This document shows positions 11,241-22,522 of a stretch of 64,000 nucleotides of DNA, piece by piece (within the stretch, counting starts at the first letter, position 1; every line of letters begins with the position of its first letter). The translations under genes and the position numbers were made by a program. The stretch lies in assembly GCA_029215795.1 (NCBI GenBank), contig JARDYH010000002.1, positions 44,500,001 to 44,564,000 of the forward strand, given 5' to 3'. Source of the DNA: Anniella stebbinsi. Its lineage: Eukaryota > Chordata > Lepidosauria > Squamata > Anniellidae. The notes beneath the pieces were generated by a model. That model had not been told where the DNA came from. It searched no databases and was given only the letters and a program-made list of their open reading frames with translations.

Positions 11241-11854
11241 TTAGGAGACAAGCTCACTCTGCTGCCCTTAGGGTGCTGCACCAAGGTGCCATTGATGGCT
11301 CTCCTTGCCTTACCTGCCCCACAAATCTAGGCTAAGGGCAAAGGATCCATCTACCCTACTCCTCCACTATCAATGATTATACAGGCTTGAAAAACACGTT
11401 CCACTTCATCATTATCAATGATGGTGTTGGCAGTCATAATTACCTGGTTCAGTGTACAGATTTGTTCAGCAGGTGTATTACAAATCAAGCATCATATTCT
11501 CCAGATGTTTCTAGCTTGGAATATTGAATGAGCTTCTGACTTAGAAAGGATGCTCATTGTTCAACTGGCCAAATGTCCAAAATTAGCTGCCTTGTAGGCT
11601 TGTGTGCAGACTCTTTCTATTATGTTAACCCTTCACTCTCTTGATGAGACTCTTTGGGATCTGCACCAGCACTGGGAGAGGGAAAAGGAGAGACCATCTC
11701 TGCTCATGTGGTGAACTTTTTCCATTTGCCTGCCTGCTGCCTTTGGCCTTCTTCTCAAGGGTAAGCTGGATTGAAGCTCTAGTGGCAACACCCCCTGCCA
11801 GATTGTTTCACCTTCTTGGGCAGGTTTTAAGGAATAACAACGCCTGTGGCATTC
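11241..11854. other. No recognised feature
   Basis: Unique-looking sequence. An open frame at 11641-11937 runs into the L2 tail and is not a gene. Confidence 0.35.
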
Positions 11855-11935
11855 CTTATTTTATTTATATATTTATTTATTACATATTTATACTGCCCAA
11901 CAGTCAAGGTTCTCTGGGCAGTTTACAATTGGGGT
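11855..11935 (-). mobile_element. L2-type LINE 3' tail, antisense
   Basis: (ATTT)-rich start followed by 'tatactgcccaacagtcaag' and 'ctctgggcagtttacaatt', the antisense of the common L2-type 3' terminus. Confidence 0.5.
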
Positions 11936-12289
11936 GAGCCTTAAGGAAGACCAAAGCCTAGCTATTGAGAAGTGTGACCTCCAGTGAGACAGGCAGGGCT
12001 TGGTATGTGTTTAGGAAGGTGAGAGAGAGAACTGAGGGACCAGGAAGGTGTGACCAGTTTAAGAGAAGTGTGGGGTGGAGAGTGTTATGGTGGTGGCGGT
12101 GAGATCATGATATCAGTGGCAGGGACAGCTGTTTAGCCATCTTGCATTGTTTTCCTTTCCCCTTTCCCCACCCCATCCCCACCTAGTGACCTTGAGCCTT
12201 ATCTGCCATCCCGTGAGTATGTGAACACTGTTAATGTTAGCTAAAGGGAAGTTAAAGGTCAGCCAAATGGAAGAGACTATTACCTCTGA

Positions 12290-13300
12290 CTTAATTGTGG
12301 AAGAGTATGTTGAGCTGTCTTGTGTCACCAAAACCTGGTTGAGTGAAGAAGGAGGACTTAACCCCTTTCAAATGTGTCCTTCTGGGTATCTCGTGCGGCA
12401 CCAACATTAAGATGGGTGATTGAGGATGTGTGTGTGTGCTGGGGAGGGGGTTAGTCCTGGTCTATAAGAATTCCATCTCTTTGATCAGGTACTCTGCCCA
12501 AAATCAGCCAGTTTTGAGTGTATTTTTCTGATGTTGGGAACCTAACACAGGATTAGGAATTCACTCTACTACTTTATAGCCTTCCTGCCTGAACTAATAA
12601 CTGTAGTTTCAGTCATGGTATTGAGGAGACCGATGGTTATGGTCTTGGAGAACTTTAACATTCATGCCAAGGCTAACTTGCCAGGTGAGGTGCAGTTCAT
12701 GGATGCAATGCGACCATGGGTGTGTCTCAAATTATATGTCCCAAAGCCTATGGCAGGATGATACACTTTGGATCTGGTTTTCTGTACTGGGCTGGGGAAC
12801 ATGTTCTCTGGGTGGTGGAACCACCTATGGCTCCAATTGCATGGATAGATCATTATCTGATTAAGTTGGATCTTTGGGTTACCTCTAACCACTGTAGAGG
12901 CAGAAAATTAAATGTTATTGTCTACCCCACTGGTTGATGGATCTCCGTGGATTTCTGAGGTCTCTTGAAAATTTCCTGAAAGGTTTAGCCTGTGGTCCTG
13001 CCAAATCCTGAGTGTTCACTTGGCATGAAGGGATGAACTACCCTATTGATGCAATTGCTCCCAAAGGTAGTCTGTTTAGCATGCATTCTAAAAAGCAATT
13101 TAAGAACATCATATAAGGTAACTTTGGTACCTTTATATGAAATCCTTTTGTGGCTTGTTATCAGCAGTCTGAAAGGAGTCAGCATTATAAGTTGGGGAGT
13201 TCAGGGCAGGATGTTTACAGGCTGAAAAAGATGTTCTTACAAATCAGGCCTTCCTTAGCAGAGTGCCTGAAGTTGCTTTCACCTGTGCCAGACAGGATCC
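12290..13300 (+). pseudogene. Degenerate L2-type LINE ORF2, endonuclease region
   Basis: In shifting frames the translation resembles the N-terminal APE-type endonuclease of L2 ORF2: a 'TKTWLSEEGGL' segment near 12325, 'VLENFNIHAKA' (family form GDFNIHAE) near 12642-12674, 'TLDLVFCTGLG' near 12768-12800, 'IDHYLIKLDL' (family form SDHYLI) near 12845-12875, and an 'IDAIAP' segment near 13047. Stops and frameshifts are frequent. The glycine-aspartate of the GDFN motif is already lost (ENFN). Downstream RT sequence is absent; unrelated DNA follows. Confidence 0.55.
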
Positions 13301-13633
13301 CATCTTTATGATCAAGTGCTGAAATCATCAGTTCTGCAGTAAATTGGAAGAGCTGCACCTTTTGCTACTGCAGTACCAGGATTTCCTTAGGATGTTTGCT
13401 CAGTTAGTTATTATCTAATAAGCAAGTATCAGTGCACATGCCAACCATTGCTATGGTTCCATGGAGTATGTGTGTGTGAGTGTGAGTGTGTGTCAGGATA
13501 GACCAGATGTGTTCTTCTAGAGCAGTGGCTCTCCAACTACCTTATTCTTCTGAAAGAAAAATAACAGCCACCATCTTATAGAATAGTGAGGAGGTCATCC
13601 TTTAAGGCCCTATTGTATGTAGTTGAAATGGGG
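13301..13633. other. No recognised feature
   Basis: Mostly unique sequence with a short interrupted TG/GTGA run at about 13468-13494. Confidence 0.35.
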
Positions 13634-14306
13634 TAGGGTGACCAGATTTTGGAAAGCAAAATCCCGGTTCAAAATGGCTGCCCCACCAAAGCAGACCCCC
13701 CCAACATAAAATAAAAAAATTAAAAATGCCGCCCGCCATGCAGCCAACAAGCAGACACCCCCCGCCACCCCACACCCAAAACAAACCCCACCACCAAGCC
13801 ACCCACCCCCCAAAAAACCCAGCCCGGACCTACCGGGTCCTCCTTTGCCACCACCGATCTCCTCCACCGCTGCGTGAACCCCTGCAGCCCCCTCACCCTT
13901 CTTGTCCTGCTCGTGGGCTCCCTGGGGGTGCCTGAGGAACCACAGCAGCAGCAGCAGCAGCAGGAGGAGGAGGAGCCTGCTTTAAAATGCCCATGTTGCT
14001 CCCCATTTACTGGCCTCAGTGGGAAACAAGTGCTCAGCATTAGGAAGAGTCAACAAATTCCTTGTCTGGTGGTAAAGCAGCTTTACTAAAGCTGCTTTAG
14101 CCACCCGACAAGGAATTTGTTGACGCTCCCTAATGCTGAGCACTTGTTTCCCGCCGAGGCCGGTAAATGGGGAGCAGCGCAGGCATTTTAGGGTGGGAGG
14201 AGAGTCGACCCTTTCCCCGGTTTGCCCCCGCCGCCCCCCTGTTGGCCCAGAACCTCCCAGTTTTCCTGGTTAGGACCGGGAAACCCAGGGCGATCTGGTC
14301 ACCCTA
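13634..14306. mobile_element. GC-rich hAT element with inverted-duplicated core
   Basis: Ends are TAGGGTGACCAGAT and ATCTGGTCACCCTA; flanking 8-mers are AAATGGGG (13626-13633) and AAATGGAG (14307-14314), 7 of 8 identical. The core (about 13981-14190) is a long imperfect palindrome centred near 14085 ('aaagcagcttta|taaagctgcttt'). A (CAG)n(GAG)n run lies at 13941-13975. Open frames here are by-products of C-rich composition. The element at 21360-22432 has the same ends but another core. Confidence 0.85.
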
Positions 14307-15530
14307 AAATGGAGGGATACTACCGCTTTCCCATTTCTGCTGCTGCTTCTTATATTATCCTTTTACTAGCAAATGTGGGATCTATTCCAACACTTTGGAA
14401 AGGAAGCTTAAACAAGGAGCTAAGTTAGATGAGATTTGCATTGACAGTTGGCTAGGCATCCACTGCAGAATTTTATAGCTCCTTCCTGCTGTTCCACCTC
14501 TTCCTAAAGCATCAAACAGGACTCTGACTCAGAGAATGTACTGGATCTGATTTGTTTCTCCCAAGTAAGGTTGAAGGCAGGCAGGCCTTGCACTGCCATA
14601 CAGGTACTGCACCTTCTGGCCTGTGCTTGGACTGTCCTGTAGCCTCCCTGAATGGGGCACCTTTCAAGGTGGTAAATCTTAGGTAGTTTCCCAGTTTCCA
14701 CTGACTCTCAGACATGGTAGGACTAGCAATGGGGGTCTCTTTCTCTAAAGAGGTCTCATTTGGTCCTGGTAGAGGAAGCTGGTGGAATATGACAGATACA
14801 GGGGATCATCTCCATGCATCCTACAATTGCCCCAAACACAGGAAGTATGCGCACTTAACAAAAGTAGCTTTCAGTTCTTTGCAAAGTAAAGATGCCAAAC
14901 AATGCCAAACATCTCATGATGGCAGATATCAGTTTATCATTAAAGGAACACACACACACACACACAGCAATCACTCTGGAGGGAGATTGTCACAACCTTT
15001 TCTATCTCAGGTCCATCTGTCTTTGCTCTGCTCTAGTTCCATTGCAGTGCTGAACAGAAAATGGCAGGACATCTGCCTCATCCTCATGCTAGGCAGCTGC
15101 CACAAAAGGAGTGTCATCTGTGTTCATCACTACTTCAATCATGCATGGGGTACCAAAGTAAATTGCAATTCCAGGGGTGGGCATCTGTGTACATATGTGA
15201 ACGTTATGAGCCAGGCGAAAATTCTTGGAAAACTGATGAGCTTTTTTGTTGAACACTCACCAGCAAAAGGTCATACTCAATGAGCCAGTTCCAAATCAAT
15301 CCAAGAGGAGGTACCCATCATTACTTATTATACACTCAAGCTACCCATAGGAGTGGTGTAGGAACAGCCTAAGAAGGAAATGAGTGGCTGCCATCATTTT
15401 TTTTTCTATACAAAGCTTCTGGAAATGATGCTATGTCATCACATTGCATCATTCACAAGGGCATTCACAGTCTTATTTTCAGAGTGTGTAATAACCCTAT
15501 TGCTGCTGGATTTTTAAAGAGTAAAGAATA
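14307..15530. other. Unique region with an unexplained 189-codon open frame
   Basis: A plus-strand frame from 14714 to 15283 is open for 189 codons. It includes a Thr-His alternation encoded by a (CA)n run at 14949-14967. I recognise no domain, signal peptide or membrane segment, and there is no clear promoter or splice site. The microsatellite within it and ordinary composition favour chance, but it is one of the longest frames here not explained by a transposon. Confidence 0.3.
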
Positions 15531-15537
15531 TTTTCAA

Positions 15538-15570
15538 AGAAAGAAAGAAAGAAAGAAAAAAAGAAAGAAG
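15538..15570. repeat. (GAAA)n microsatellite
   Basis: GAAA tetranucleotides with one A-rich interruption. Confidence 0.85.
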
Positions 15571-16012
15571 AGTTCTCGGACCACCTCATATGAACCTTTA
15601 TATTTCTAATTACCATCTACCCAAAATTCAGGGGGATTTCATCCCATATTCTCCTACCTCCCCAAATGTGAAGAAATTCAGCTTGGTTTGATCGGTGCCA
15701 GCCTTAAATTAGACACATATTACTTATCAAGTTACACATGCAATTTTAACCTGAATGTTAACTCATGAATTCCAAAACAGGATCTAAACTGGAGTCAGAA
15801 ACTGTCCTTTTCTGCAAAGTAACCATTAGCATAGAGCTGATGAAGCTTTATTTGTAAAGTATTTGTCTCTATGCCTGTCTGCTCTTTCCAAGGATGAGAT
15901 CCTATGCTCGAATCATACAACCTAGGATCTTAAGAGAAGGTGTATTTACCCTACTGACAATAAACATTTATGGAATGCACAACAATTGTGGAAGTGATTT
16001 TATTCAGTTTGG

Positions 16013-16075
16013 TCTTCTTCTTCTTCTTCTTCTTCTTCTTCTTCTTCTTCTTCTTCTTCTTCTTCTTCTTCTTCT
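16013..16075. repeat. (TTC)n tract
   Basis: About 21 uninterrupted TTC units: pure polypyrimidine on the plus strand, of the kind that can form triplex DNA. A second tract is at 25685. Confidence 0.95.
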
Positions 16076-16179
16076 AAAAAGAAGAGAAAAAAGCTATCCC
16101 AGTACTTATAATTTTCTTGTGTGAACTGACAGGAGGGTCAGAGAAAAATATGCCTTAGCCTGTCGTCTTTCAGAAAGTC

Positions 16180-16600
16180 AGTAAACATGCTACCATTTCA
16201 GGACGTAGCTATAAAAGGGACAAGTTAATGTTCCAGTGAAAATCCCTCGGAGGCTGATACAGTCCATTAAAAAAGGGGGCATTTGGTCACTTTACCGAAT
16301 TACTTCTGCAGCAAGTTGTAATCTTTCAGAGCTCTCTCAAAGATTTAAGTACAAAGAATGTGTAGGCTGATTGCAGAATGCTATTTAAAATTGTTTTGAG
16401 GTCCTTTGCTTCCCTCCACCTTTTCCTATTACCACCACAGGTGTTTATTGATTTTGCTTTTAAAATAAATTAGAAGCTCATCGAATCAAGTTGTGTTGCA
16501 ATGAATCTACTGTGCTGGGAACGTATTCTGAATGCTTTTAACACCATAATCATAAAAATACCAGTGTAAAATTCTTCAATTAGAGGTTTAGGTTGTTGTT
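16180..16600. promoter_or_regulatory. Candidate conserved non-coding block
   Basis: Repeat-free AT-rich sequence with motif-like segments ('aataaattagaagctcat', 'cttcaattagaggttta'). Inferred from texture only. Confidence 0.25.
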
Positions 16601-17345
16601 GTTTGTTTTGCATCTCCGTGGAAAGTAAAATAATGATTTCAAAAATGTGTTACAGCCCGGCCACTATACTCCACTGGACATGTCCAGAGCACAAAGGCTA
16701 TTCAATGCAACACAACAGAAATCTCTAGTCATGTTGCTCATCCCCTCTTGATTGCCCTCCCCCAATAAAGTATGATTTTCTAGTATCCATATTAAGCCTA
16801 CAGGGTTTTTGTTTTAGTTTTAGTATTTGAAATGAGAACTCAAGAATTCCATTCTGCCACCATACCCCATTTCTTGCTACTATTTCTTCAATGTTGGGGA
16901 AAGCCTTACCTTGGAGAAGTGGAAGAAACAGCAGGCTGTGGAGGACTGATGTATGGTGTGTCTCTTCCCACCAGAGATTGAGATGCTTGACTATAAGCCC
17001 TATGATCCATGGCAGAAAGTAACACTCCATATGTCATTTGGAGCAAAGAGACACCCCATGAGACCTTCTCCTCATCATCAATTGATGTACAGAGAATCAT
17101 TTCTTGCTTGGAATTTTTGTGCTTGAAGTCAAGAATCATGGTCCCTGATGGGAAAAGTTACTCTACATCAGTTGCTTCTGAGGAGAGGCCCCCTGGAGCC
17201 CACCTTAGGGTTTTTAAAGACTGGTTGTTATACTTCTCCAAATGTCAGGGTTCCCCTGAGGATTCTGATACTTCATTTGTCATTCTCAGTGACCCCATTT
17301 TGGCTTCATTCCTGTGGGCAATCATGGCCTGAGTTCACTATTTGT
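16601..17345. other. No recognised feature
   Basis: Unique-looking sequence. Overlapping frames of about 100 residues on both strands are not protein-like. Confidence 0.35.
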
Positions 17346-17357
17346 CCTGTTATTACT

Positions 17358-17976
17358 GTGTCAGGCTCAGCCCTGTGGGCAAATTAGGGGCAAATATGTT
17401 TAGCAAAACAGACAGGGAAATGGTTAAAGCATACCACTTTATCAGTTCAGCAAAAAGGCAGTCAAAAACAGATGTTAGCAGACAGGCAAAGGTCAAGAGT
17501 ACTATATTACCTGTCCAGCAAAAGGGCAGTCCAAAATCAGGGTCTTAGCACAGGTCCAGAGGTCAACAGCATAAGAAACCAGTCCAAAGAAAAGCAATTT
17601 CAAGGAAGCAAGATTTCAAGGTACAGGGAACTTAAACAAAGTTGTTGTTCCAGTAACTAGGAGGTCTCAACTGAGGGAATATATAGTCAAGTCTTCCAGC
17701 TCATATCCAGATACAAGCCACTAGAGCTGGCTTCAGAGTCTTCCTAATTCTGAGGAGACCTTGACTCTTGAGCAGAGACATATACAGTAGATGTTTACTC
17801 TAAAGGGACCTGGTTGCAGTGGGTCTTGGGAGTAAAACAAAACTGGAAAACATCCAAAATGATTCAAAGGAATAAAGAAACAATGTCTGAGGATGTTGAA
17901 AAAGATATATGTGGTTTTATTCCAAGAAGTAATCCTATGAGTTTTGGCTCTGAGTCTGGGCCTTCTACAGGGTATA

Positions 17977-18018
<42 letters not shown>

Positions 18019-18600
18019 TCTTTGAAAACAATGGTCTTCAAGGTGAATGAGTTGCAGGATTTATCTTAGATATTATCTTTTTCAGAGATCTCTGCAGATT
18101 ATGTATATATCCCTTGAAGAGATATATACAGGGCTACATGTTTCGGCCCTACATGTTTCAGGGCTGAAACATGCAGGGCTATTTCTTGGAGAAAAACCAC
18201 ATTTTTTTCAACATCCAAAGACTTCATCTCTTTATTCCATTGCAGTTGGTCTTGAGGCATGTGCTTCTTCTTGAAGAGGGTGCCTGTGCCTCTTCCTTCT
18301 GCAGCCAGGACACTCTAGTGCTGGAGAGATGCATGGGTTCCTCTTCTGACCCCACTGGTGAGATACGATCCTCAGGGTCCACTATTGTTGAAGGGCTTGG
18401 TGTAACTTTCCCACTGATTCCAGAGGTGCATGGGGGGTATCATTGAGGTCAAGGAGTACAAATAGATCTTCAGGCTCTGTAATGTCAGGGTCTTCAATTG
18501 AAGAAAGATCCAGTCCTGGGCATGGGTCAGGCGTGACATTATTAGAGGAAGTAATAATACTTTGTGGTATGGCAGCATATCTCTTTCTGCTTAGCAAGAT
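17358..18600 (-). mobile_element. Probable LTR-retrotransposon LTR and adjoining 3' coding remnant, antisense
   Basis: On the minus strand the right part (18240-18600) gives protein-like text in two adjoining frames rich in Glu/Asp/Pro/Ser ('SIEDPDITEPEDLF', then 'SEEEPMHLSSTRVSW'), as at the 3' end of a gypsy-type polyprotein. It is followed by long T/G/A-rich non-coding sequence with repeated 'gacct..gactg' phrases ending in GAGCCTGACA (plus-strand TGTCAGGCTC at 17358). That ending suits an LTR 3' boundary. The 5' LTR boundary, primer-binding site and target duplication were not found. Family assignment is an inference. Confidence 0.4.
17974..18019. repeat. (CA)n(GA)n compound microsatellite
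   Basis: CA dinucleotides pass directly into GA dinucleotides inside the LTR-like block. Confidence 0.95.
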
Positions 18601-18999
18601 AGATCAAACTTCTCCATCACACAGAGACACATGTGCAAACTATAATGAGTTAAAGATTTCATATATGTACTGTAACTCTCCAAATTAATTGACAATTTCC
18701 TTTCTGAAAATAGTGCATAGCATCCCCCCTCCAAGCACCCAAGTTTTCACTGTCATCATCCTGGTTTAGTCTATCCTTTAGTATCAGAAATAATATGGCA
18801 AAATGCTAAAAGACCAGTGCCACATTCTACAGTACAGAATGAAATTCCAGAAATCCTAAGGATATAATTGACATGATAATTTATTGATTTAGCTGCAAGA
18901 CAATACCTACAAGTAGAATGAAATAAAGAAGTGGTATTGGAGCTGTTCTAAGTACTATTAGTGGTGCTTTTTTAAATGAATAATAATGCAACGAGCATT
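18601..18999. other. No recognised feature
   Basis: AT-rich unique sequence. Confidence 0.4.
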
Positions 19000-19680
19000 T
19001 CTTTTTTTTTCAAGTAACACTTGCTGCTGATAGAGGCTGTTGAACTTACACGCTGTCACTGTCACTTGACATGTTGTACTCAGAGAAGGAACATCTCAAT
19101 AGATGCTCTGCTTTATTTAACCCATTTAAAAACTTATTGCTTTGCTGCAAAGTTCATGGCTTCATTCGGTGCAGAACAGGAATGCTGAGACAGCCAGCAG
19201 TGCTCAAAGAAGAAGCAATTCCCCTTTTTCCTTGAAGAATAGAGCATTGCAAACAAACACCTACAGCGTCCCATGGACTTCAGATAAATTAATATCTGAA
19301 AGTTGCATGACCTTCACTGCATTATGGTGTCTTTCTCGCTACTTGGCAGTCTATGTGGTTGGTAAAACTGGTTGAATTAATAGCTTTTGAATGGAGTTTG
19401 CTTCCAGGAAAGACTCCATATCTTGAAAGGGTGTGCAAGATTTCTTTGTGCTATTTGCAGCAACTAAGGGACAAATGAGAACACCTGCCAAAGTGTTCAT
19501 TTCTCACATGTTTTTCCTACCCTTCTGGAATTACTCTCTCCAAATGGCATGTTTTCATGGAAACAACTTTGCAAATACTGACTTTAGCAAGGGCTCTGCA
19601 GTCATCATGAAGTTTCAATTTTACAAGGGGCTTATTTCTATGATTTGGGGGCTATTGCAGACTATTTTAAAATAATTTCC
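19000..19680. promoter_or_regulatory. Candidate conserved non-coding block
   Basis: No repeat family recognised over about 700 bp. Contains AT-rich motif clusters such as 'ataaattaatatctgaaag' and 'ggttgaattaatag'. Inferred from texture only. Confidence 0.25.
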
Positions 19681-20794
19681 TGAATTACAAGGTAGAGACA
19701 CAGCTTTGAATGACAAATCAAAGAGGGCATGGGATTACAAACAACTGTGCTTTGACAACTCAGGTTTCATCAATTTGACAGTTTGTTTTATATCAGACAG
19801 CCCCCCCCCACACATTCATAAAAGAGTAAGGAGGGAAAGAGCTATTTAGATACATTATTTTGATATTTTGTCACCTCTGACCTTGGAGGCTTTCAGGTAT
19901 CCTATGCCCTGCTAGGCTGCTGCTGGCAAAGCAGTTTTGAGTATCAAAACAAATGATTTTCACCTCGTCGTCCCCCTTTTTAATTCCCCCTCCTCTAGAC
20001 TGGTCCATAAGCCTATCTAGAGGAATTGTGCTGCCAGAGGGCAAGGCAAGGGTTGGAGAGGCCATAGGATTTTGTTTATCTTGGCCTCTTTTCTCCCCTC
20101 CCCCCCCACCAGAACATCATCTGTGAGGTCACCTAAAGGCATTTTTGTGACCTTGGAAAGCAGCTGTCACAGTTCTTTCCATGGTGGCTGTGAGGGATTG
20201 TAGGGTTGGGTATTAAAAAATTGTAGCAATGACTTTGGCTTCAGGAGGGGGCAGGATCCATGTGCTTTAATTATCATGGTTTCTCAAAAATAATACTGGG
20301 AATTATATTTAATAAGGTGCTGAGAATCCTTTGTTTAGGATGCCCAGCTTCCTGACAGAACTACAGTTCCCAGTATTCTCTGGGAAGAGCAAATGATGGT
20401 TAAGCCAGGCTAATTTGCAATGAGATTGCCCACATTTCCATTTATCTTCAACTGCCTGAATTCTCATTTACCTTAAATGCAGTTAAGTATTTCAGATGGA
20501 CAAAGTGATAGTGAGACAGAGTAAATAGGATGTGGGTGGGGGGTTGGTCTACATGAGTATCATGAACAAAGAGTTTCCTGAGGGCACAAACAAATGTCGT
20601 AAACAGAAGAAAACTGATGTCTTTGGATAATAGACTCTAAATAGTAAACAGAAGGCAAAGACAACTTCTGTAGAGAGCACTTTCAATTCAGAATCATAGT
20701 GAATAATTTATATTAAACGTGCATTAGCTGAGCACTCACTTCAAAACTGAACGGTAAAGTGCTAACTTCAAATGGAAACGTTTGTGTGGATTTC
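19681..20794. other. Mostly unrecognised; small inverted repeat
   Basis: At 20290-20390 the text 'aatactgggaattata' is mirrored by 'cagttcccagtatt', suggesting a worn MITE. Otherwise unique, with short C runs near 19801 and 20100. Confidence 0.35.
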
Positions 20795-20880
20795 TAGAAT
20801 CATAGAATATTAGAATTGGAAGGGGTCTATAAGGCCATCAAGTCCAACCCCCTGCTCAATGCAGGAATCTACCTTAACAA
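20795..20880 (-). mobile_element. CR1 LINE extreme 3' end, antisense
   Basis: Begins with 'agaatcatagaatat' and continues with 'ggaaggggtctataaggcca' and 'ccccctgctcaatgcagg', a diagnostic antisense CR1 terminus. Only about 85 bp survive. Confidence 0.9.
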
Positions 20881-20929
20881 CAAAACACAGGAGAGGGGCC
20901 TTCACAAAGAGAACAAACAAAACAAAATT

Positions 20930-22522
20930 GGATCCTAACAGGTGACCTTATCCCCCCCAACTGGGGCCATGGAACCCTCAGCGGAAGGCCTCAGGTATCA
21001 CCTGTCACCAAACAACAGTGCCACAAATGATCACAATCCCTTTCCTCTCAACATGTTCACCCCTACCTGCCTGAGCCAAATGTGACCAAATTAACCCGAA
21101 CCAGACTATTACAATCCCTAAGACACTCTCTCCCCACTTACAATGTGAAGTAGGTGAAAAGACTCATAGCCCAGGCCAATCAGACTATGTGCCAAAAATT
21201 CCTACCCTGTCCCCAAAATGGTGACCAGGTAAAACCCACACTGCATACAGGGAGGGAGGGAGCTATGCTTTGAAGAGCCTGGAGGGCTGGGCGCAGCCAC
21301 CATATATTGGCACAGTCGCCCTTCCTCCATGCTGCTGACTCCAAATGCACACCCAATGGTAGGCTGCCCAGATGGCCTGGCGTTTCCCAGTCCTAACCGG
21401 GAAAACTGGGGCAATCCGGGCCGACCGGGGGGCGGCGGGGGCAAACCGGGCCTCGAGGAGCCCAGATGGTGGGTTCTCCACCGCTGCCGGGTCCTCCTTC
21501 TCCTCCGCTGCCGGGTCTGCTGCTGCTGCCGCCGCCAGGTCCACAGCTGCCGCCGCTGAGTCCTCTGCCACCGCCGGGTCCTCCACTGCCGCCAGGTCCT
21601 CCTCCACCGACGCCAGGCTCGTGAGGCCAGAGGCTGCGCGGAAGTGGCGGGAGAGGGCCAAATCTGGAAGTTATGTAATCGGCCCTCCCCTGCCTCTTCT
21701 GTGTGGCCCCTGGCCTCTTCGGGGTTTGTCACGATGGCGACGAGCTCCGAGGAGCCCAGATGCCTGCGGGGGAGGCCGACATCACTTCTGGAATCAGCCC
21801 TCCCCCGCCTCTTCCTCACGGACATCTGGGCTTCTCGGGGCTCATCACCATTGCAACAAACCCCGAGGAGGCCAGAGGCCACACAGAAGAGGCAGGGGAG
21901 GGCCGATTACATAACTTCCAGATTCGGCCCCTCTCCCACTTCTTCCGCGCAGCCTCTGGCCTTACGAGCCCAGCGGCAGAAGAGGAGGGGGACCTGGCGG
22001 CGGCAGACCCAGTGGCGGAGGAGGACCTGGCAGTGGCGGCGGCAGCAGCAGTGGACCCGGGGGCGGCAGCGGACCTGGCAGGGGCGGCGGCGGACCCGGC
22101 AGGGGCAGCAGCGGACCTGGCGGGGGCGGCGGCGGCGGACCCGGTGGGGGCAGGGGCGGCGGGGACAGCAGACCCGATGGGGGCAGCAGCGGCAGACCCG
22201 GTGGCAGCGGCGGCGAACCTGGTAGGTCCGGGCTGGTTTTTTTGGGGGGGGGGGCTGGCTTGGTGGTGGGGTTTGTTTCAGGTGGGGTGGTGGTGTATGC
22301 TTGTTGGCCGCATGGCAGGTGGCCTTTTTAATTTTTTTAATTTTACGTTGGAGGGGTCTGCTTTGGTGGGCACGCCCCCTTTGGGCAGCCATTTTGAACT
22401 GGGATTTTGCTTTGCAAAATCTGGTCACTCTACCCAATGGGGAGCGAGCACGTCTGTTCTCCCCCTCCACCCACAATAACCTCCCTGCGGCCATGTGTCA
22501 AGATGAGGTGGGAGGGCATTAT
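20930..22522 (-). mobile_element. Old Ngaro/DIRS-type terminal-repeat remnant, interrupted
   Basis: 20944-21351 and 22433-22522 align throughout with the B2/A2 terminal repeats at about 56802-57270: shared blocks include 'cacctgtcacca', 'acagtgccaca', 'gacactctctcc', 'gtgtgaagtaggc/tgaa', 'cccacactgcata' and 'ccaatggggagc'. It is more diverged than the 56.5-kb copy. The hAT element at 21360-22432 sits within it. No coding part is visible. Confidence 0.7.
21360..22432. mobile_element. 1.07-kb GC-rich hAT element with inverted-duplicated core and long chance frames
   Basis: Ends are TAGGCTGCCCAGATGG and CTGGTCACTCTA, with exact 8-bp target duplication CCCAATGG (21352-21359, 22433-22440). Both subterminal regions match the 13634-14306 element in reverse orientation. 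The core 21618-21968 is a palindrome of about 350 bp. A GC-rich array of GGCGGCAGCGGACC-type units follows (about 21985-22225). Frames of up to 258 codons on both strands give Ala/Gly/Pro/Arg-rich text without domains, and are products of the triplet repeats. Confidence 0.88.

Noticed and set aside
15894..16124. Frame with a long poly-Leu stretch, resembling a membrane segment
   Set aside because: Poly-Leu is the translation of the TTC/CTT microsatellite.
21372..22494. Long overlapping frames on both strands (up to 258 codons), Ala/Gly/Pro/Arg-rich
   Set aside because: They lie in a GC-rich triplet-type array inside a hAT element with an exact target duplication. Both strands are open together and no domain is present.
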